This document shows, piece after piece, positions 38,101 to 42,639 of a stretch of 64,000 bases of DNA (its first letter is position 1; every line of letters begins with the position of its first letter). A model generated the notes under the pieces. It was given only the letters and a program-made list of their open reading frames with translations, was not told where the DNA came from and did no database searches. Origin of the DNA: Heligmosomoides polygyrus polygyrus (lineage: Eukaryota > Nematoda > Chromadorea > Rhabditida > Heligmosomidae); the NCBI GenBank assembly GCA_947396885.1, contig OX377204.1, forward strand, positions 92,390,728 through 92,454,727, written 5' to 3'. The position numbers and the translations under genes were made by a program.

Positions 38101-38605
38101 AATTATGAAATCCATATGAAATTTTGAAAATTCGTGTAATAGACCTTGCAATTCCGCCTCTCAAACCAGCTCTTCAGGCGCTGCAATCGGTCGAATACAA
38201 CGCGGCCGAGCTGGTCTGTGGTGGCTGTTCGGCGCCGGCCGGTACCGAAGTGTGTGGCCGTCACGGTGCCGAGTATCTCGAGTACAAGTGCCGCTACTGT
38301 TGCTCTATCGCCGTCTACTTCTGGTTAGTCTTTTCTCAAGTCAGACGCTACATCAGGGCGGATGCTTCAGGCTCAGATGTCTAATGCTTCCGCCTTTCAG
38401 TTTCGGCACGACGCACTTCTGCGCGGCCTGCCACGACGACTTCCAGCGACTCGTCTGCCTACCGCGCAATCAGTTCCCACCATGTCCGACCGGCCCTCGA
38501 GCCACTCCCGGCGAAGGACCATGTCCGCTTCGCCGACCGCATCCGCCGGCCGGCGAAGAGTTCGCGCTCGGCTGCGGCATCTGCCGGAACATCAGCACCT
38601 TCTAG
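1556..38605 (+). CDS. rpm-1: RPM-1/MYCBP2/highwire E3 ubiquitin ligase, C-terminal 16 exons (5' end outside window)
   Basis: Giant PHR-family E3 ubiquitin ligase acting at presynaptic terminals and axons; in C. elegans it controls synapse and axon development partly through the DLK-1 kinase pathway (family knowledge). Seen here: exons 1556-1729, 3904-4029, 7260-7390, 7519-7693, 7751-7921, 7984-8078, 8134-8289, 9920-10064, 24179-24349, 24408-24560, 24966-25104, 28777-28964, 35203-35333, 35417-35522, 38178-38323 and 38401-38605. All phases agree, giving 2412 nt and 803 residues plus a stop. Order: DOC/APC10-like part, helical linker, B-box-like Cys/His region, RING-H2, tandem-cysteine relay domain, and an end resembling the human C-terminus (FALGCG, CRN). 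All introns are GT-AG. The first exon's acceptor is weak and its start uncertain. Upstream PHR and RCC1 domains must lie left of the window. Introns are unusually repeat-rich, the longest 10065-24178. Confidence 0.95.
2110..2293 (-). mobile_element. RTE-type retrotransposon 3'-end fragment
   Basis: Reverse complement carries the 3' end of the RTE-like element described at 39929-42575, with the same (CAGGTGATA)n-type tail at the plus-strand left edge. Heavily 5' truncated. Confidence 0.75.
2568..2762 (-). repeat. SINE family S1, partial
   Basis: S1 units read, in the pol III direction, head GTAGCGCAGTCGGAGGAGG ... GGTTCCTGGTTCGGATTTC, then body, then tail GTGGCGCATCCCAAA ... GTCCTTTATCC. This copy has tail and body in antisense; the head is truncated after CGAACCAGG. 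Confidence 0.75.
3410..3740 (-). mobile_element. RTE-type retrotransposon 3'-end fragment
   Basis: Antisense reading encodes [18 protein letters not shown] and [19 protein letters not shown], the conserved RTE C-terminal region. The tail of 9-bp units lies at 3413-3430. 5' truncated; sits in the intron before the exon at 3904. Confidence 0.88.
3904..4029 (+). CDS. rpm-1: rpm-1 exon, end of DOC-like domain
   Basis: Acceptor ACTTCAG|TTG, donor CAG|GTTGGT; 42 codons, phase 0 to 0. LQLLGF and ALFQAISAQ align with the MYCBP2 segments 'VRQVKVLGW' and 'RVFRLITSQ' that close the DOC domain. Confidence 0.85.
4449..4520 (-). repeat. tRNA-derived SINE head, inverted partner
   Basis: Antisense has an A-box-like TGGTGTAATGG and B box GGTTCGAGTCC, with a GCGTCAGG/CCGG acceptor-like pairing. 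An anticodon arm with a 7-base loop does not form, so I call it tRNA-like, not tRNA. Paired head to head with 4545-4619. Confidence 0.7.
4545..4619 (+). repeat. tRNA-derived SINE head
   Basis: Acceptor-like GCGCCGG ... CTGGCGC, A box TGGTGTAATGG, B box GGTTCGAGTCC. The anticodon stem TTCCT/AGGGA would leave a 10-base loop. Same family as 27652-27726 and, more distantly, 17839-17912; all are followed by AGAAGTTTTGA/AAAAGTTTCGG and a conserved 3' body. Confidence 0.72.
4828..5107 (-). repeat. SINE family S1, near full length
   Basis: Tail AAGGGCGATGTTACTCAATC through to GCGCTACACACG head, antisense. Contains all family blocks (TGGCCAGCCGAT, GACTTGTCTGG-type, GGCCTGGGCGGGAAATCC). Confidence 0.82.
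5115..5660. other. Intronic stretch, nothing recognised
   Basis: Between a SINE and a MITE in the rpm-1 intron 4030-7259. No ORF with family resemblance and no clear repeat. Confidence 0.5.
5669..6023. mobile_element. MITE with GGATTCATCAAC ends, copy 1
   Basis: Ends GGCCCGGATTCATCAACG and complement of TTGATGAATCCGGGTCC; AG flanks both sides (2-bp duplication). Interior has inverted CATACCCACGAT-type words. Confidence 0.75.
6475..6699. mobile_element. hAT-like MITE with ATCCGAA arrays, copy 1 (225 bp)
   Basis: TAGACATGGGATCCGA start, complement of TCGGATCCACTGTCTA end, 8-bp duplication CTGGCTAG at 6467-6474 and 6700-6707. Interior dominated by ATCCGAATC and CGGATT words. Confidence 0.88.
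6985..7055 (+). repeat. SINE family S1, tail fragment
   Basis: GAAATGCGTGGCGCATCCCA and CTTTCTTATCCTTTAT only. Confidence 0.6.
7260..7390 (+). CDS. rpm-1: rpm-1 exon, helical linker after DOC domain
   Basis: Acceptor TATTCCAG|GCG; ends with a split codon AG|GTAGAT. Contains [20 protein letters not shown], matching the human 'HMVGIIFSRSKLTNLQKQVC' helix. Confidence 0.9.
7519..7693 (+). CDS. rpm-1: rpm-1 exon, alpha-helical repeat region
   Basis: Acceptor CCCTTCAG; 1+174 nt; donor GAG|GTACGT. Predicted helical, with [16 protein letters not shown] near the start, corresponding to the human 'CFELLSMVLALSGS' region. Separated from the following exon by only 57 bp, in line with short nematode introns. 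Confidence 0.9.
7751..7921 (+). CDS. rpm-1: rpm-1 exon, alpha-helical repeat region
   Basis: Acceptor CTGCAG|ACG, donor AAT|GTGTGT; 57 codons, phase 0. Contains [14 protein letters not shown] and [17 protein letters not shown], equivalent to human 'FLGCIAKALTVQLKAKG'. Flanking introns are both about 60 bp. Confidence 0.92.
7984..8078 (+). CDS. rpm-1: rpm-1 exon, linker before B-box-like region
   Basis: Acceptor TTTCAG|GCC; 31 codons plus two bases, donor TG|GTAGGT. The end ([10 protein letters not shown]) aligns with the human 'KLIKDMAAGHL' helix and continues in frame into the next exon. Confidence 0.88.
8134..8289 (+). CDS. rpm-1: rpm-1 exon, linker before B-box-like region
   Basis: Acceptor TTTTAAG|C completes a Cys codon. 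[20 protein letters not shown] matches human 'LSEAWSRVTKNAIAETI'. Donor AAG AG|GTTTGT leaves a split Arg codon completed by the exon at 9920. Confidence 0.88.
8786..9772 (+). pseudogene. mariner relic, different family, internally deleted
   Basis: Ends AGTAAGGAAAGTTTCCCGCC and the complement of CGGGATACTTCCCT. The transposase N-terminus reads from 8931 ([44 protein letters not shown]). Catalytic regions are broken by stops and deletions. In the rpm-1 intron upstream of the exon at 9920. Confidence 0.8.
9920..10064 (+). CDS. rpm-1: rpm-1 exon, start of B-box-like zinc region
   Basis: Acceptor [18 protein letters not shown] corresponds to human 'LWLALASLCVL', then [12 protein letters not shown] corresponds to 'CDNHDDGETAA', supplying Cys and His ligands. 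Donor CAG|GTGTGT. It is followed by the largest intron of the window (14.1 kb). Confidence 0.95.
10565..10830 (-). repeat. SINE family S1, diverged
   Basis: GGACACCGTTATGAATCCCT, GGGATACGCCATGTATTCTA, TTGGCCTGGGCGGGGCCTGA; antisense orientation. Confidence 0.7.
11145..11240 (-). repeat. SINE family S1, tail fragment
   Basis: CCCCTTTTGGGATGCGCCAC then GGCCATACA; ends before the hAT-like element at 11379. Confidence 0.65.
12100..13437 (-). mobile_element. RTE-type retrotransposon, degraded 5'-truncated copy
   Basis: Antisense frames carry reverse-transcriptase pieces ([40 protein letters not shown]) and the C-terminal [13 protein letters not shown] region, broken by frameshifts and a local duplication near 13015-13140. 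Inserted inside the hAT-like element 11379-14302. No intact function expected. Confidence 0.85.
13449..13487. repeat. (TAA)n microsatellite
   Basis: About 13 units, just beyond the 5'-truncated end of the RTE copy 12100-13437. Confidence 0.95.
14321..15502. mobile_element. Foldback Tc1/mariner-type element carrying a transposase fragment
   Basis: TIRs CAAGGTGTCTCAAAAA and complement of TTTTTGAGACACCCTG, flanked by TA; arms of roughly 450 bp pair imperfectly along most of the element. The unpaired centre (about 14785-14890, antisense) encodes [20 protein letters not shown] and SYWAMETV, a block typical of IS630/Tc1-type transposases around the first/second acidic motif. Confidence 0.8.
15555..15705 (+). 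repeat. SINE family S1, head fragment
   Basis: TAACGCAATCGGTGGAGGCG, CCCGATACCAGGTTCATGG, then GTGAATTGGTATCGGACC; body cut near CATCAGCCAAC. Confidence 0.7.
15866..16330. other. Intronic stretch, nothing recognised
   Basis: Part of the 14.1-kb rpm-1 intron; no feature seen apart from a SINE tail just before it. Confidence 0.5.
16331..16511. mobile_element. MITE family M1, copy 2
   Basis: Ends ATGTCGCGAAGACGGGCA and TGCTCACCTTCGCGACAT; the same family as 704-896, here inside the large rpm-1 intron. Confidence 0.75.
16828..17075. repeat. ATTCGAA-word array with inverted ends
   Basis: Region rich in ATTCGAA and TCGAATA words, flanked by CTATACTTATGCT and the complement of AGCATAGGTATAG. Architecture like the hAT-like arrays, but I could not identify a target duplication. 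Confidence 0.6.
17318..17765 (+). repeat. SINE family S1, interrupted by a MITE
   Basis: Head GTGTAGCGCATTCGGATG to tail AGTAACGCCTTCTTTGTCC, split by the foldback MITE 17528-17669. Confidence 0.78.
17528..17669. mobile_element. MITE with GGATTCATCAAC ends, copy 2, inside a SINE
   Basis: GGGGCCGGATTCATCAAC to GTTCATGAATCCGGCCCC, foldback of 142 bp. The host SINE reads through when it is removed. Confidence 0.85.
17839..17912 (+). repeat. tRNA-derived SINE head, diverged
   Basis: GCGTCGG ... CTCTGCGTC ends, TAGTTTAGCGG A-box-like and AGTTCGAGCCC B-box-like. Downstream AAAAGTTTCGGCCACAAC and AGTTGATGCTTAAAAA match the family body. Confidence 0.6.
18250..18440. repeat. Tandem 20-27-bp imperfect repeats
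   Basis: Repeats of the type AATTGGGCACTTTTCAAATC; the same word occurs at 2385-2425, 35905-35955 and 36600-36760, and relates to the 3' part of the long repeat at 270-1160. Confidence 0.7.
18907..19272. mobile_element. MITEs with GGATTCATCAAC ends, copies 3 and 4, adjacent
   Basis: 18907 GGGACGGATTCATCAACG to about 19061 GATGAATTCGGCCCC; a second end GTGAATCCGGCCC at 19260-19270 suggests an abutting or composite copy. TACCC/GGGTA words repeat internally. Confidence 0.7.
19528..19825 (+). repeat. SINE family S1, near full length
   Basis: TGTGGCGCAGTCGGAGGAGG head with B-box-like GGTTCGGATTTC; tail GTGGCGCATTCCAAAAGGGA. Rather intact copy. Confidence 0.82.
19826..20546. other. Intronic stretch, nothing recognised
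   Basis: No repeat or protein resemblance found; AT-rich intron DNA. Confidence 0.5.
20547..20615. pseudogene. mariner 5'-end fragment
   Basis: GGTTGTCCGGAAAGATTTCAG and the next 50 bp match the left end of the mariner relic at 21814; the remainder is absent, cut by the foldback element that starts at 20616. Confidence 0.55.
20616..21603. mobile_element. Foldback element (988 bp) with 136-bp internal repeats
   Basis: Ends CACTATAGTACTTTACGG and complement of CCGTAAAGTACAATAGTG, continuing about 60 bp (GACTCCAGAGGACGAGGAG). Left part holds three 136-bp tandem units beginning at about 20701, 20837 and 20973; inverted versions occur in the right part. A second MITE with TIR GCACGGTTTATACTTGCGCC is nested at about 21040-21208. 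Confidence 0.8.
22605..23312. mobile_element. hAT-like element with ATCCGAA arrays, copy 2 (carries a SINE)
   Basis: Left end TAGACATTAGGTTCGACACT, right end complementary in outline; flanks CTAGGCAC and CTGGGTAC are a diverged 8-bp duplication. Inserted into the mariner relic 21814-23803 and itself carries the SINE 22715-23015. Confidence 0.8.
22715..23015 (+). repeat. SINE family S1, full length with target duplication
   Basis: 301 bp flanked by GATCTTGG at 22707-22714 and 23016-23023. Inserted in the hAT-like element 22605-23312; the uninterrupted paralogue at 43915-44312 confirms the junction. Confidence 0.88.
23804..24178. other. Intronic stretch, nothing recognised
   Basis: An open frame runs from 23804 into the exon at 24179, but lacks family resemblance before the CATTTCAG acceptor, so I treat it as intron. 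Confidence 0.55.
24179..24349 (+). CDS. rpm-1: rpm-1 exon, B-box-like Cys/His region
   Basis: Acceptor ATTTCAG|GTG. Four cysteines in [13 protein letters not shown] followed by HLHKRNRSH match the human 'CNVCGNLCTDC...HLHRRTKTH' zinc ligands; then [12 protein letters not shown] matches 'VDLHEGCGRTKL'. Phase 0 at both ends, 57 codons. Confidence 0.96.
24408..24560 (+). CDS. rpm-1: rpm-1 exon, linker plus CRFCG zinc knuckle
   Basis: Acceptor TTTTCAG|ATT; 51 codons; [12 protein letters not shown] equals human 'EACRFCGSRSG'. Only 58 bp of intron separate it from the preceding exon. Donor CAG|GTTTGT. Confidence 0.95.
24605..24925. mobile_element. MITE with GGATTCATGAAC ends, copy 5
   Basis: GGGCCCGGATTCATGAACG at 24605; inverted internal words TACCTCG/CGAGGTAA and GGTAAATC; right side CGTTCATGAATCGTGGG near 24900-24915. 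Within the rpm-1 intron 24561-24965. Confidence 0.65.
24966..25104 (+). CDS. rpm-1: rpm-1 exon, Cys-rich segment before RING
   Basis: Acceptor TTTATAG|CTC. VCSHPDC and [19 protein letters not shown] match human 'VCSDADC' and '[19 protein letters not shown]'. Ends in phase 1 with GAA G|GTATGT. Its upstream intron holds a foldback MITE at about 24605-24920. Confidence 0.96.
25542..26823 (+). mobile_element. mariner element A (1282 bp), TIRs intact
   Basis: TIR TTAGGTTGTAACGAATTAAA at the left, complementary to the right end; flanked by TA on both sides (25540-41, 26824-25). The transposase begins ATG at 25728 and ends TAA at 26746. It resembles the Hsmar1/SETMAR transposase ([61 protein letters not shown]). 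A single G is missing near 25913 relative to copy B, shifting the frame after the HTH region. Sits in the 3.7-kb rpm-1 intron, same strand as the gene. Confidence 0.96.
25728..26746 (+). pseudogene. mariner A transposase, one frameshift
   Basis: N-terminal frame to about 25913, the remainder in the frame 25940-26746. All three catalytic Asp contexts ([23 protein letters not shown]) are present in the second part. AATAAA overlaps the stop region at 26745. Confidence 0.93.
26826..27630. other. Intronic stretch, nothing recognised
   Basis: Between mariner A and the tRNA-like SINE in the rpm-1 intron 25105-28776. No supported feature. Confidence 0.5.
27652..27726 (+). repeat. tRNA-derived SINE head
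   Basis: Same unit as 4545-4619 with flanking GATGTTGCGTTCGATCAAAC before and AGAAGTTTTGATCGCAAC after; B box GGTTCGAGTCC intact. A shared non-tRNA body shows it is a repeat. Confidence 0.72.
28395..28485 (+). repeat. SINE family S1, tail fragment
   Basis: GTAGAAGTAGAATGCATGGC and GACTCACTAACGCTGACCC; rpm-1 intron before the RING exon. A similar tail fragment is at 15800-15865. Confidence 0.6.
28777..28964 (+). CDS. rpm-1: rpm-1 exon, RING-H2 finger
   Basis: Acceptor GTTCCAG|AT. Ligand order CVVCF, C-G-H, H-Y-H-C and CPLC gives a RING-H2 finger almost collinear with MYCBP2 (CMICF ... CPIC), which recruits the E2~ubiquitin. [15 protein letters not shown] matches human 'RWLGPRITFGFISCP'. 62 codons after the split codon; donor CAG|GTCAGC. 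Confidence 0.98.
29152..29195. repeat. (ATTT)n microsatellite
   Basis: About 11 units. Similar shorter runs at 17237, 35545 and 48205. Each borders a different AT-rich segment and could be an antisense tail of a retroelement, but I could not identify one. Confidence 0.85.
29200..29990. other. Intronic stretch, A-rich, nothing recognised
   Basis: A-rich sequence after the ATTT microsatellite; might be a degraded antisense retroelement, but no protein motif is visible. Confidence 0.45.
29998..30245. repeat. Foldback element
   Basis: TCAGAGCCTGGAAAAGTCGA at 30013 is complementary to TCGACTTTTCCAGGCTCTGA near 30215. Arms of about 120 bp, axis near 30120. Intron of rpm-1. Confidence 0.75.
30965..31100. 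repeat. Single diverged copy of the 137-bp unit
   Basis: GCGGGCTTCGCCCGC and GCCGGCTTCGCCGGC hairpins followed by GTGGTGAGCCATGTGG; same layout as 56828-57270 but single. Confidence 0.7.
31100..31560. repeat. Two to three diverged tandem units of about 180 bp
   Basis: Blocks GTGGAAAAGGATTCAATTTA / GTGGAAGAGGATTCAATTTC and GTGGTAAAAGTATGGCGG recur, with TTGCCATACTG/TTGTCATACTG. No coding seen. Confidence 0.7.
31985..32935 (+). mobile_element. CR1/Jockey-like non-LTR retrotransposon, RT C-terminal part
   Basis: Plus-strand frames read [20 protein letters not shown] and the RT active site RFADDLKIY, then [11 protein letters not shown] and a long C-terminal segment; frameshifts at about 32230 and 32540. 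5' truncated just before the RT palm. Sense orientation within the rpm-1 intron between the RING and TC exons. Confidence 0.85.
33306..34112. mobile_element. Non-autonomous TIR element, G-run ends
   Basis: Left TAGTGGAGGGGG... then AGCACATAACTAA, right complement TTAGTTATGTGCCCTCCCCC then GACTA. Shares internal blocks (CACGGTT, ACACAGCTG, GACATGTTATAA-like) with the element at about 47264-47645. Confidence 0.65.
34352..35088. mobile_element. Non-autonomous Tc1/mariner-type element (737 bp)
   Basis: TIR CAGGGTGCGTAAAGAGTATT and complement of AATACTTTTTACGCACCCTG, flanked by TA (34350-51, 35089-90). Interior has no recognised transposase. Located about 110 bp upstream of the rpm-1 exon at 35203. 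Confidence 0.82.
35203..35333 (+). CDS. rpm-1: rpm-1 exon, RING-to-TC linker
   Basis: I place the acceptor at ATTAAG|ATG: phase 0 then fits, and the spacing from CPLC to LLDLLDP equals the human spacing from CPIC to LKDLLDP. A TCATAG acceptor 11 bases upstream would break phase. MRLEFDGL matches 'MRLEYEGL'. Donor CAG AG|GTAGGC. Confidence 0.9.
35417..35522 (+). CDS. rpm-1: rpm-1 exon, TC domain with first relay cysteine
   Basis: Acceptor TTTTAG|C gives an alignment without gaps to human ([14 protein letters not shown] versus FYNDPAGYAMNRY). [10 protein letters not shown] carries the cysteine equivalent to MYCBP2 Cys4520, the upstream catalytic residue that accepts ubiquitin from the E2 in the RCR relay mechanism. 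Confidence 0.96.
35880..36760. repeat. Large foldback with tRNA-like segments in both arms
   Basis: Outer arms 35890-36180 and 36335-36700 pair imperfectly (CTCAACTCAAGGTGAGCT against AGCTTACCTTGAGTTGGG). The centre 36203-36316 is a near-perfect 38-bp hairpin stem around CTCATGATCACAG. Each arm has a degenerate pol III A/B-box-like stretch; the better one is antisense at 36335-36405 (TGGCGCAGTCGG, GTTCGAATCC). Confidence 0.65.
36840..38030 (-). repeat. SINE family S1, split by a mariner derivative
   Basis: Left part 36840-36918 and right part 37829-38030 join to one S1 copy once 36919-37826 and one TA are removed. Confidence 0.82.
36919..37826 (-). mobile_element. mariner deletion derivative lacking HTH, G-run TIR, copy 1 (908 bp)
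   Basis: TIR TTAGGGGGGGG then CAAAAGTAATGAGAC, reversed at the right; TA duplication at 36917-18 and 37827-28. Antisense reads [15 protein letters not shown], a stop, then [10 protein letters not shown]..., [11 protein letters not shown] and [12 protein letters not shown], i.e. the catalytic domain. No N-terminal DNA-binding domain is present. Splits a SINE copy (36840-36918 plus 37829-38030) inside rpm-1. Confidence 0.88.
38178..38323 (+). CDS. rpm-1: rpm-1 exon, TC domain core
   Basis: Acceptor CTTCAG|GCG. Contains AAELVCGGC, where the Glu matches human Glu4534, and [17 protein letters not shown]. The exon ends in TG|GTTAGT: the split codon is the second catalytic cysteine (MYCBP2 Cys4572), completed by the T that opens the last exon. 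Confidence 0.97.
38401..38605 (+). CDS. rpm-1: rpm-1 last exon, TC domain end and stop
   Basis: Acceptor [25 protein letters not shown] is nearly identical to human, including Phe and His equivalent to Phe4573 and His4583 around the relay site. The tail [17 protein letters not shown] ends in a TAG at 38603-38605, at the family's usual C-terminus. No canonical AATAAA seen in the next 500 bases. Confidence 0.98.
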
Positions 38606-39100
38606 GGACCTGTTATTATTCCTGTTCGTTGTTAGCCTCACTCAAGTCTATAGATCTAGGCCTTCTTGTTCTGTTACATCCACTTCTACATAGATAGATC
38701 TACTGTGCTGCTCCGTTTCTGCTGCGATTTGAAGTGCATTTCACTGTTGTGTACAAGTTCCGTCTTCACTTTACATACCAAAACTCTCCAAGTACACGGT
38801 CGGATGTCCTTTTCAACTGTATTTCATCGCCACGGTTCTGATGTTATTGTGTTAACCATGCATATGATCTCATTTCACGTATAATGTGTTCGGTACGGGT
38901 CTAATTTATTGTACATTGTACATTTATTCTGGTCATTTTGGTTGATAAACTTGCCTCACTTCATCGGATCTACTTCTGACGATTGCTTCATCTAAGGAGT
39001 GTGCGTCAGAGTGGAAGTGAATGCTGCCAGCTTCAATCTGGTTTCATGCGTACCGAACTACTCCACTTCTGGGATATGAACTAGCGTCACCATTCATTTT
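38606..39100. other. 3' flank of rpm-1
   Basis: Presumed 3' UTR and intergenic DNA. T-rich stretches, no canonical AATAAA, no repeat recognised. Confidence 0.5.
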
Positions 39101-39101
39101 T

Positions 39102-39394
39102 TTATACATGGAAGTCCGTGTAACAAAAATAAGCTAATAAGAGAGCGCAGCAAAGGCAAGAATAATTTTGAAAATAAACAAAGAATAGAAAACGACAGAC
39201 TCCTTGAGGACTTCGCTCACTTTTCCGGCAGAGCGGCGGCCCTATCCTTAACACATTGACGACAATCGCGTTTTGCGGCAGAAAGCCGCGTGGGACACGC
39301 GCGCAGGCTATGAGCCACCGGTGGCTCATAATGTCCCTCGCGCACCACTTTTTTGTTTTGCACGCTTTTTTAAAAATCAAACTTCGAGCAGAAG
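39102..39394. other. Non-coding segment with GAGCCACCGGTGGCTC palindrome
   Basis: A 22-bp perfect palindrome at 39309-39330 next to TTTTGCGGCAGAAAGCCGC. The same palindrome occurs at 42674-42695, beyond the other end of the RTE element. Function unknown. Confidence 0.6.
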
Positions 39395-39870
39395 GGTTAT
39401 TTGAAGGTGCTGATCACGAATCTGATATCTGTTTATGAAATTTCGGCCGATTACGATAGGTTACGGTAGGTACGGGTGACTAAGGCTGCCGAGGTCTTGA
39501 TCACCGTTTTCCTCCAAACGTCGCCCAGGTAGGTTATTTGGGGTGCTGATCACGAATCTGACATCCGTTTTTGGTGGATCACGGTGGAGTACGGTAGGTT
39601 ACGGTAGCTATGAGTGATCACCGACAGCCTTAGTCACCCGCACCTACCGTAACCTACCCTAGTTCACCGTAATACCAAAAACGGATATTGGATTCGTGAT
39701 CTCCACCCCAAATAATCCCCATAGGCGAAGTTTGGGCGAAATCGGTTACTATGACTCCGAAGTCTTAGTCACCCGTACCTACCGTAATCGGCCCAAATTT
39801 TGAAAAAGGATGTCAGATTCCTGATCAGCACCCCAAATAACCTTCTTGGGCAAAGTTTTGGTGAAAAATA
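39395..39870. repeat. Foldback element related to 20616-21603
   Basis: Inverted arrangement of the unit GGTGCTGATCACGAATCTGA ... GGTGACTAAGGC, with the axis near 39605-39640. Diverged relative of the 136-bp units; sits directly downstream (plus-strand left) of the RTE 3' tail. Confidence 0.7.
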
Positions 39871-39928
39871 CTGAATTAACTTGATTTGATCGTAGAGTTG
39901 GTCTCCTTCCTAGTAAAATTTTTTAATT

Positions 39929-42575
39929 CGATCACCTGTATCACCTGTATCACCTGCCGTCCCGTTGATCATCGACTTGCTCGAGCGGGCGCCAGCAGCG
40001 TCTCCATTCGTCCCTGTCGCGTGCCAGAGTGGTCCAATGGATCCTCCTCGCTCGAGGGACACGAAGTGCGTCATATCGGTCGTTCAGGGCTTTCACGAAG
40101 AAGTACGACCAACGCGTTGGTGGGCGTCCCGGTGTTCTCTTGACATCCCGCGGAATCCAGTCGGTAACGGCTCTCGTCCAGCGTGTGTCTGCGAAGCGCA
40201 TTACTTGGCCGGCCCACCTAATTTTCGACAACTTGGCCCACGCGACAGCGTCTCTGATCTTCGAACGTCGGCGAAGCTCGGAACTCCGGAGGCCTTCTCT
40301 CACTTGCGTGAGTCGTGTCACTCCGAGCGTCGTCCTCTCGATTCCACGCTGCGCGACGCTGATCGCGTGTTCATCCTGCTTTCGTATAGCCCAGATCTCT
40401 GAGGCGTATGTTAGAGCAGGAAGAACGGTAGAGTCGAATAGGTGGGCACGGACTCGGACGTTCTTCGTCTTCTTAACGACTTCTTCGACGCCCTGAAAAG
40501 CTTCCCAAGCCGCTCGTCTCCCCTCCCAGCTCTGGTGCTAGGTCGTTGGCCATGTTGGCTTCGCGACCCAGATACACGTAGCTGGAGCATTCGGAGATGT
40601 TCGTTCCGTTGAGCGAGAATGAGGCATCAGAAACTTGTCCGTTCCTCATGAACATATCTTCGTAAGATTCAGCTGCAGTCCAACGTTCCCACATACACGA
40701 TCCAAGTCGGCGAGCATTCGCTCCGCCTGGCTGATGCTCGGTGTTATGAGCACGATGTCGTCAGCGAAACGAAGATGGTGCAGCTGCTGGCCGTCGACCC
40801 TCACTCCCATGTCTTCCCATTCTAGTTCGCGCATGACGTTTTCGAGGGTGGCGCTGAAGAGCTTCGGGGATATGGTATCCCCTTGCCGAACCCCTCTCCT
40901 TACGTCGATGACGACGTCGTTGTAGAATGGAGAGATCTTGGTCGTGAATCCACTGTACAGCTCTCGAAGGACTCTGATGTACTGAGTAGGAACGCCCTGG
41001 GTGAGCAGGGCTTCCATGACCGCTTCAGTCTCGACGGAGTCGAATGCCTTCTTCAGGTCGATGAACGTAAGGCACAGCGGCAGCTTGTACTCTCGCGACA
41101 CTTCGGTGAGCTTCGTAATGGTGTGTATGTGGTCGATCGTGCTGAATCCTCTCCGAAATCCTGCTTGCTCGCATGGCTGTCCTTCGTCTAGCGTTCTGCT
41201 AATCCTATTCAGGATAACTCGAGTGAACAGCTTGTAGACTACGGACAGCAGGCAGATCGGGCGATAGTTGCCAATGTCGTGCACGTCTTCCTTCTTGTAC
41301 AGCAAGACGGTTCTGCCGGTCTTCCACTGAGATGGAACCTTGCACTCCGACAGGTAGCGCGAGAAGAGCCGCGCCAGAGTGTTGATGAGCGCTGGCGAGA
41401 GGTTCTTCAGGTGTTCGGGTCTGATCCTGTCGGGACCGGGTGCTGTACGTTTCTTCACCGACGAGATGGCGTGTCGGATCTCGGAAGGGAGAACAGAGGG
41501 AACGACGTATCCATCCTGCGGAAGATGGCATGGGGGCAGGTGGACGTGGCTATCGATGAGATCGGAGTAGAAGTCGTGGATGACCTTCTCCATGGTCCTT
41601 CTGGAAGAGGTGGCGGTTCCGTCAGGACGTCGGAGAGCGGTCATCTTGGTCTTGAAGTTGGCGAAGTTCCGGCGGGCATTGCGAATGCTCAGCCCTGCCT
41701 CTGCTGCTTCAGCCAACACTTCCGCCCTTTCCTCCTTGAGATCTTCCTTTATCGCCGCTCTGCATAGCTTCGCAAGCTCGGACGTCAGATGGTAGTTGCC
41801 TGACTCTCGTGCTGCTCCACACTGGCGTATAAGCTCGAGAGTTTCCGGAGACAGGCGTCTCTTAGTGGCTTTCAAGCTCTCGGCTCCCTTAGCCCTATCG
41901 TGGAGATGGTGTACGAAGCGGTCGTATTCCTCATCGACGTTGTCCATGACGGCATCTTCCCAAAGGCCGACAAGAGAGGTGTAGAGGTCCCAGTTGTTGG
42001 TCGTTCTGGGATTTCTCTTCTTGAACTTCGCGGCCTTCTCTCCTTGACGCGAAAAGCGAAACCTCGCGCGAAGGAGGCGGTGGTCCGATCCCGTGTAGAA
42101 CTTGGGGACAACGGAGACGTCGGTCAGGCAATACTTGCGGTTGAAGGTGATGTGGTCGATCTCGTTGTGGAACTGGCCACCGGGGGATTTCCAGGTCCAT
42201 CGTAGGGAGGGAGGCTTCTGGAACTGTGAGTTTCCATGGATGGTCTTGGTCGACATGATAAACTCAGACAGCCTTTCACCTTGCTCGTTCCACTCCAAAC
42301 CGTGGGTTCCGATGTGAAGTTCTTCCGGCGACCTTCGCGGTCCGATCTTGGCGTTGAAGTCGTCGACGATCACCTTGTAGAAGGTGTGATCTTCCTTATA
42401 GAACTTCTCCAGCTCCACGTAGAAGGCTTCGACCTCTTCGTCGTCGTAGTCGGATGTTGGGGCATATGCGACGAATACAGTCAAAGCTGGCACGGAGCCA
42501 CATCGCTTCAGTCGCAGACGTCCGATTCGGGTTGTTGATACATCTAAAAATGAAAGCCAGGACAATTTTCTTGCT
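39929..42575 (-). mobile_element. RTE-type non-LTR retrotransposon, near full length but frameshifted
   Basis: The minus strand reads endonuclease then reverse transcriptase. The main frame, 40646-42565 (639 codons), has the APE endonuclease C-terminal half (DFNAKIG, EIDHI, GSDHRLLRA), then RT blocks ([53 protein letters not shown]). The C-terminal domain continues in two other frames at 40473-40694 and 39950-40321, so at least two frameshifts are present. The endonuclease N-terminus is missing, an ordinary 5' truncation. The 3' end has three 9-bp units. In the VDDFNAKIG block the residue before the catalytic-type DFN is Asp, where Gly is usual. Confidence 0.93.
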
Positions 42576-42639
42576 TATTCCTGTTGGACATTCTCCTATC
42601 ACAGGTAATTAGGGAGTAGGAAAAACATCTATAAAAAAT

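Noticed and set aside
40883..42538. Several plus-strand open frames of 60-160 codons
   Set aside because: Antisense shadows of the RTE polyprotein.
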